DNA of 64,000 bases from Gordius sp. MW1 (taxonomy: Eukaryota > Nematomorpha > Gordioida > Gordea > Gordiidae), in contig OZ038533.1 of the NCBI GenBank assembly GCA_964036665.1, positions 12,174,413-12,238,412 of the forward strand, in the 5' to 3' direction. Under the pieces are notes generated by a model. That model saw only the letters and a list, made by a program, of their open reading frames with translations. It ran no database searches and was not told the origin of the DNA. Positions 51,030 through 64,000 of the stretch are shown here, piece after piece (the stretch's first letter is position 1; the number at the start of each line of letters is the position of its first letter). The translations under genes were made by a program, and so were the position numbers.

Positions 51030-51170
51030 TTCAGGGGCTTAGAGGAGTGCCTGCCCCCCTTTAAATAATGAAACCCTTAAATTTTTTTAATTATGGCTTA
51101 AAAAGTAAATATCATTATTATGCTCCTCCCTAGAGCATTATCCCCTTTCTCAGTTCCAATCGTTCTTGCC
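51030..51170. mobile_element. Family C MITE, degenerate
   Basis: GGGGCTTAGAGGAGTGCCTG, then a C-run, and CTCCTCCCTAGAGCATTATC resemble the arms of family C. No terminal repeats or target duplication. Confidence 0.4.
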
Positions 51171-51289
51171 CTATATGACAAAAGTTAGGTTAAAGTTGTT
51201 TATTTTGAAACTAACCGCAAGTGGTTGTGTTTTTTCGTGCTACTTAGAATCATAAAGGATATGGGTGGGTAGGTGCACTATGTATATAG

Positions 51290-51648
51290 CAGAGGTCAGA
51301 TTTGTTTAATCTTTTTTGTCCGAATCCGGCCCGATTCCAAGTGTCCGTCCGGCAATGCCCGAATCACTAAAGGTGCCCGGCCCGAAATGTTGATTTTTAG
51401 TACAAATTTTATCATATTTTCCAGTTTTTTATATTTAAATCCCGATTTTTGCTCGATAAGAACTATGATGAATAAAAATTATATACAATCAAATAAAAAA
51501 ATGACAAACCGAAAAAATGATGCACTTTACACAAGAATTTCATTAAGCCCGAATCTTTTTATGCTACCCGCCCGGGCGCATTCGAAAATCTAAATTTTAG
51601 ATAGTTGCGGGCAATGTCGGACAGCGGGTCGGGCTTTCTTGGTCTCTG
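51290..51648 (+). mobile_element. hAT family B, short copy
   Basis: CAGAGGTCAGATTTGTTT...CTTGGTCTCTG with GCCCG-rich ends. Flanks GTATATAG (51282-51289) and ATATATAG (51649-51656), 7/8. A single left-terminal module here. Confidence 0.88.
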
Positions 51649-51859
51649 ATATATAGTATTTATAGGGTATTATTTTTGTATTCTTTAATAACTCGTTTGC
51701 CTCGAAGAAACGCACAACGATCACATAATGAATTTATTATCCAGTCTGGTTTGCAGTTGCAAAAATAAATTACTATTGTTTCCACGCTATTACCACCTTA
51801 TTGATGGGTGAAAGCTGAACCAAATCCTCCCCCCCCTCTTAAACCTCTGTAATATTAGC

Positions 51860-53150
51860 GGGTAGCCCGGTTATGTTAGGTAGGTACTTACGTATGTAAC
51901 GCATAACGTGTGTGTGGCGTGCTCTTAACATCATTGTTTATATGATGTGACAAGGTATACCAACGATTAGTAGAGGTTAGCGAGCGCTACCCCGGTTATC
52001 GATTGTGCGGTTGGTGCGCGTGTTGAATACTCCTTTCATGGGCCTGCTTGGGGACGGACATAGGGAGGCTAGCTGTTACTAGCATTACCAACTAACCGAC
52101 GCGAACTAGTTAAATAATTACATCGACGACGCCATCTTGAAGGAGGATAATGCCTGGCTGGGTTGGTGGGTGGGTGTGTTGTAAAAACGGCTGGGTTATG
52201 TTTGGTCGACCTTTGATATAACGAAGACTAACTGTCGACCCTGGTCTGTCTTTAAAATATTGACTAAGCCTAATGGTCGACAAAGAAAATTAGACCAAAA
52301 AATTTTAGTCGGTTTATGTTTAATCGCCTAAAACCAAAGGCCGACCAAACAAAACCCAGCCGTTCTTACAACACTACCCAGCCAGTGGGTGTTTTAAGTT
52401 GGTTGTTGGTATATGTTATATAGTAGTTATAATAACGAGCTCTCTAGTCGCCGCGACAAGCTTATTGATTTTTTTGTCGCCGACCCTCCACCACCTACCC
52501 CCCCCCCCCCTTTATCAACATCCTCCCTTCGATCACTCGCTATTATTTTATTGTTACTACTTTTTTCAATTTGTGGAATACTAACTAACGAACGGATCGA
52601 TATAGCGAGCGCGGGGAGGGGCAACAAGAATGAATGTGGTGCCTCCCCTCCTCGCTTATTCGCTCGCTTTAAGAGTAGGGGGAGGGAGGGGTGGAAATCA
52701 ATCAATACTTTGGGGCTAACGAGGCTCCGCTGCTGGGCGCGTCTTATGTGAGAGAATAATAACTTGGGGGCCACCCACCCATCAACAGGCTCATCATCTT
52801 CACACTACTACCAACCAACATAGCTTAGAGAGATCGGCGAGCAGGCAGGCCACCAGTGTTTTATACATAAGAGAGGGTAGTGTAGTGTAGCGTAGTATAA
52901 ATTATTGATCGCTGTTTACCCTCCTTCTCCTTCCACTCCTGGTGATTTTGAGAGAGTACACAGAGAGAGCATTAGTGTGCAGGCAGACCTAACCCTAACA
53001 CCTCCTATTTTTCATACCTACCCCCCTCTCTGAGGTTAAGTTATTTCTTCAAATTTTCAATTAGTTGTAAGTGCTACTTACCCGTCGCAAATCCTATCCT
53101 ATAAACCCCCTCGTTCCTGCTCTCAATTTTATTCCATTTAAATGGCGTTT
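51860..53150 (+). promoter_or_regulatory. GC-richer region, possible G-beta promoter or 5' leader
   Basis: Locally richer in G+C and CpG than the surrounding DNA, with short GA/CT repeats near 52.92-53.03 kb, and upstream of the G-beta start. No TATA box or splice donor can be tied to it; a distant first non-coding exon is possible. Confidence 0.3.
52176..52374. mobile_element. Palindromic MITE, family H copy 1
   Basis: Ends GTGTTGTAAAAACGGCTGGG / CCCAGCCGTTCTTACAACAC. The interior is nested inverted GGTCGACC-type motifs (TTTGGTCGACC ... GGCCGACCAAA). Confidence 0.85.
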
Positions 53151-53679
53151 GTGATGTGAATATACGAGACCCCAAAATATGACACCGCATCTATCCCAAT
53201 TTTACGGGTTGTCAACGTGGCCCTCGAACCTAGTCCCTAGCTGTACAAAATTTATTTATTCGACACCACTTTCTAAAGCGAAGTTACCGCTTTATTCATA
53301 GGTCCGTAAGAATTTAAAAATACGTTTAATATTGGATTTCGAGAAATTTTTTTTTAATTTTAAATTATTAATATATCTTAAATTAAGTTGTACAGTATTA
53401 TTTAGTCATACGTCTTCAAGTGTTTCAATTTAATTAAAATAACTTTTAAATTTTAACCTAGAAGAGATGTAATCGATTATAATACTTGTCAAACACGTTG
53501 GAGTTATAATTATACTCTTACATACAGGCCCATGTTAATTAAACTTACTTTATTTAAGCAACATTGCTAACTCTTTACAGTATTAAAACTAAAAATTTGG
53601 TACTAATTTTAAGAATATTCATACTTTCTCGTTTTTAATTGGTAGTTGTTGTTTTTTTGGGCGTGTAGTTTGACATTTG

Positions 53680-53849
53680 CATGGGCGTAGCCAAGGGGGT
53701 GGGGGCAGGGAGGGGCGGCTGCCTCCTTCTATATCCAAAAAATCTTTAAAATTTAATATGATTATGGCTAAAATTTGGAAAAAATATCATTTTGCCCCTC
53801 CCTAAATCATTATTGCCCCCCTCTAATCCAAATCCTTGCTACGGCCATG
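53680..53849. mobile_element. GC-tract MITE, family C
   Basis: CATGGGCGTAGCCAAGGGGG...TTGCTACGGCCATG with a perfect 8-bp duplication GACATTTG (53672-53679, 53850-53857). Confidence 0.9.
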
Positions 53850-53857
53850 GACATTTG

Positions 53858-54928
53858 CATACCCTCCCTATGATTGATCCTAATTGTTTCTCTAAAAACA
53901 GTAAATTTAATATCAATGCTTCTTGTCATGTGACCGACTCGACCTGTTTGAAACATTAAATTTGCCCCATTACATTTGCAATGTTTATTGTATTTTATCG
54001 TATCTAATCAGAAAAGTTAACACGCGCTAATAAAATGTTTATAAACTTTTCCAAAATATATCGGGTATGCCAAATTGAATTGTTAATTTTTTTCTCCAAA
54101 AATTCTTGTTTTATTTCTCCATTTTGGCTAAATTGTTTGGGTGGTTTCTTTTGAAAAATGCATGATAATATATGTTATTACTAAACAGTTTTTTACGAAA
54201 TATTGAGCGCATAAGCCTAATGAATTCTTGTATTTTATTAATTATAATAAAGCAGCTTGATTAATTTTTAAAGTAGACAATATAAATTACATCATTTGAT
54301 GGCATTAAAAAATTTATTATATCAAATGCTAAATCATTCGTCGATTACCATCTTATGATTTGTTTTTGATATCATATTTTATCTTCTTATGTTCCAAAAA
54401 TTTCCAAACTCTTTATTATCACGCACGTTGATTTCTTTTTTATCCATTTTATTTGTACATAGCGCAGATTCTATCTAAGGGCTTGTCTTTTTAATATACG
54501 ATTCAACTTCATGGCGCCCTATTTTTGTTTGTCTAAATATGCGATATACATGTCGTGGAATCAACAATTTTAGTTTAGTTACCATATGAATATGCATTAA
54601 TAAGCGTAATTAAAGGATAAATATTTGTTTTACGAGCAAAAGCACAGAAAACGCTCGGATTAAGACGCGGCTATGTTTTAACATGCATTCGCTTTTTGAA
54701 TCTAGATTCAAAATCGCGTATTAAGACGCACCCTTAGTTCGAATTTTATATGTCATACATTAAAAAATATTGTTATCACCACAGCTCTCGCGCTTCTGGA
54801 CAAATTTGAAAGGCGACAGACGACGATAGCAGCAGCAGCAGCACCAATCAATTTGTTCATTCTTCCGTTCCCCTCCTCCCCCACACTTCGCTCCTACAAA
54901 CAACACCCTTCAACTACTTCTTTTCACG
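53858..54928. other. G-beta upstream region
   Basis: AT-rich except for a CAG-repeat (54828-54842) in what is probably the 5' untranslated leader of the G-beta gene (54.78-54.93 kb). Confidence 0.4.
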
Positions 54929-61538
<6,610 letters not shown>

Positions 61539-62958
61539 AAGTCGTACTTGAAACAAAAACCCATCCACGACACCCATACATACACACATAGTTTTTTTCT
61601 TGTTTATAACTTCACACCATCGTTCATCGCACTCCCCCTTCCCACTCTTACTCCCCCCCCCCCCCCCATCCTTTGTCGGCTCTAAAAATTTAAAGTAGTC
61701 TTTTAACACGACAGATCCTACCTGCTGCATTTTGAGGATCCTTTAAATTCAACACCAAAATCCACACTTCCTCTTACGCCTTTCGCATGGATTTACTGAA
61801 CACGGCGCGCGGTGCGAATAGCCTTTATTTGTTTGTGTGGAGCGTAAGCGTTTTTTTGTCCAATTTTAGGGTGTGTACGTATTGTGCGCGAATGCCTTGC
61901 CATCACCTATTCCTTTTTTCCATCATCTCATCCATATTTATGTCGTGGCCTTCGTTTTAAATAATAATAATAATGTTACATGATGAATAATTTTAGGCAT
62001 TTAATCGTTTATCGCCGAGGGCGATTAAATGCTTTCGAACAACTCCCAACGCCGCCGAAAATGTATCATCGGTTTGAGGATGGGGGGAGCTTTACCAACC
62101 AACCAACATGTTGGACAGCTAAATTTTTTATTCTATGTGGGAGGAGTGATGAATGGACTGGGCCAGATCCGCATCCCTATCTAATTGCCAAATGATGTTC
62201 CTCCGTTTTATACGCTAAACGTTGTTTGATTTTTCTTCTATACCCATTATTACTACATTTTACCATTGATGTGCCACAGCAATCCCGACGCTTACCGATT
62301 AGTGTAATAAGCCCCTTTTCTAGCTTTTTCATAGATCTAGTTTCTCTTACTTTTGCCTTATATCCCTCTCCTTTCCTTCACTTAACAGTTTGGTTATAGC
62401 CATCAATAAGAATAGTCAAATTATCATCCTTTTAACTTGTATCAGCAGCTAATTTAATCATCGCCTTGTATATAAAGTTTCGTACGTTTTCTGCCACAAT
62501 TTTTCCCTTTGACCACGCGATCCATCGATTTTAATGTTGATGATAGTTTGTAACAAAAAAATATACATGATAATCAAGCACTTTTGTCTCATATATTTCT
62601 CTGACACTTGTCAAGAAATATCAGTTGCCCTTCTTTACAAAATTAATTGTCCATATAATCGATATTTTGTATTTTATCCTCCATCTATCGCCTGCCCAAC
62701 ATTTTCATGGTGTACATTTTTAGCTTAACTATCAATCCCTCTCACCCCATTCTTGTCTATATTTATTTCTATCTACATACCATTTAATATACCCATATAC
62801 TATATATACATAATCGTACATATTTTAATGTGAGCAATTATAATGACTATTCCACCAAATAATTTAATTGGATTTTATAATAAAATAATATTATTATATG
62901 GGGTTTACGGTCTAATCCTATTTATAAGTTCCAGGGGTGCATAATCATGTATTGCAGA
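61539..62958. other. G-beta 3' untranslated and downstream region
   Basis: Probably the G-beta 3' UTR at first (C-run at 61656-61669). No canonical AATAAA close to the stop was spotted. No second gene recognised up to the hAT-B fragment. Confidence 0.4.
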
Positions 62959-62965
62959 GATCAGA

Positions 62966-63239
62966 GGTCAGATTTGTTTGGAATTTTCTGCCCGAACCCG
63001 GCCCGATTCAATTTTTTAACTTCGTTGCCCGGCTGAACCCATCTAAGTGTCCGCCCGGGCCCGCCCGAATGTTAAAGCCGCCCGAATAGCCCGCCCGAAA
63101 TATTAAATTTGCCCGTTAGTCCCCAATTTATGAGATCCCAAACAAAGGTTAGATTTGTTTAAATTTTTCTGCCCTAACCCGGCCCGGTCCAAATTTTTAA
63201 CTAAATTGTCCGCCTGAATCCTTCTAAGTGTCCGCTCGG
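62966..63239 (+). mobile_element. hAT family B left end, doubled
   Basis: CAGAGGTCAGATTTGTTTGG with GCCCG-rich text, then a second start (ACAAAGGTTAGATTTG) near 63.14 kb, as in the 38565 and 7.9-8.19 kb copies. The rest is cut by another element at 63240. Confidence 0.75.
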
Positions 63240-64000
63240 TAGAGCCCTGCCAAGTCACTTTTTTTCAACCCGAACCCGACCCGAAAGCATTTAAATTTTT
63301 TCTACCCGAACCCGACCCGAATGTATTTTAAATTTTTCAACCCGAACCCGACCCGACCCGAAAGCTTTTTAAAATTTTCAACCCGAACCCGATTCAACCC
63401 TTAAGCTTTTTAAGCCAAACCCGACCCGACTCGAAAGTAAAAAAAAGTTAATATTGTAAAATTGATTTTAATGGATTTAAATGGCAGCAAAATATTCTCT
63501 CCCAAAAATGGACAAAACGTTATACGCCTATCATTTCCGGGTCACACGCTAAAAAAGATAGGTTATATATATATATCTAATCAATTTAGTCTCTAATTGA
63601 AATTGCCTATAAATGGCCCATAGAGTATACTTTTAAGTCAATTGTGGCACTCCTAAATGTGGTTATTATTACTTTCTTCAAAATATTAACGAACCCGCAA
63701 TTTTTTCACATATAAAATGCTTATATTCTAATTAAAATGAGTTTGTCTGTATTATCGGGCAATTTTGATTTTAAGGCCAATAACGATTGTGGAAATATTG
63801 TGCGAAAATGAAAGGATAAAATTTGATTATTATTTCAAAAACTCTTATTTTTTAAATCATGTTTGTAAAATATGATAAATTAATTTTATTCTAGTGTATA
63901 AGTTAGGCGATAAAACAAGTTAAGACATTAATATTTAAAAAAGAAAAATGGGAATTAAGAAAATCATAAGTTTTGTGATATCAATTACATGTTCATTATA
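63240..64000 (+). mobile_element. Left end of a family A-related hAT element, runs off the window
   Basis: TAGAGCCCTGCCAAGTCAC is followed by five or more ACCCGAACCCGACCCGAAAG-type repeats to about 63.43 kb, then AT-rich text. The other terminus is not inside the window. Confidence 0.65.

Noticed and set aside
52427-52774. 115-codon minus-strand open frame in the GC-richer region
   Set aside because: Low-complexity composition (Gly, Ser and Pro runs), no motif, overlaps another open frame on the plus strand; a by-product of GC-rich DNA.

Overview
This is nuclear DNA from an invertebrate animal: AT-rich, with three spliced host genes sitting in a dense bed of nested transposons. The genes are a short AKAP1 orthologue (KH plus Tudor domains), the ER chaperone BiP/GRP78 (ends KDEL) and a complete G-protein beta subunit (340 aa). 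Most introns of AKAP1 and BiP are only 36-42 nt, while the G-beta introns run from 151 nt to 3.1 kb. I cannot fix the phylum from sequence reading alone.

Layout. 1-4.1 kb: a minus-strand RTE-like LINE split by two oppositely oriented hAT elements (family A), each with a perfect 8-bp target duplication. 4.7-8.2 kb: hAT family B element split by a 2.4-kb repeat that carries a 112-bp tandem array. 8.2-10.1 kb: second LINE copy, followed by an old gypsy-type pol fossil. 11.7-14.2 kb: a piggyBac-like element (TTAA duplications) stuffed with small non-autonomous LTR elements and minisatellites. 14.6-16.3 kb: AKAP1. 17.0-19.25 kb: a long-arm palindromic element split by a 1.36-kb hAT element that still codes for the C-terminal part of a transposase. 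19.8-22.9 kb: small GC-tract MITEs and dispersed repeats. 23.05-27.26 kb: a young, nearly whole Ty3/gypsy element (Mag/SURL-like). 31.1-34.0 kb: BiP with an upstream CCAAT/CCACG cluster. 35.8-38.2 kb and 44.15-45.6 kb: two copies of a large non-coding repeat family (D). 38.3-42.4 kb: third LINE copy split by a full hAT-B element, itself holding a different retroelement. 42.9-47.7 kb: a large palindrome whose left arm, but not right arm, took a Harbinger-like MITE and a family D repeat. 47.8-50.1 kb: AT-rich DNA with nothing recognised. 54.9-61.5 kb: G-beta with MITEs in its introns. 62.95-64.0 kb: more hAT-B and an A-related element running off the edge.

The main theme is hAT-type non-autonomous elements. 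At least ten insertions have 8-bp target duplications readable in the sequence, eight of them exact or with one mismatch and two less regular. The A, B and transposase-bearing families share GGCCCG/CGGGC-rich subterminal arrays. I see no operon-like or defence-like system. The most interesting structures are the layered insertions with readable empty sites, the duplicated left end of family B, the palindromic CGTGGGGT/ACCCCACG motifs of the piggyBac-like family, and the reduced AKAP1 with ultrashort introns.
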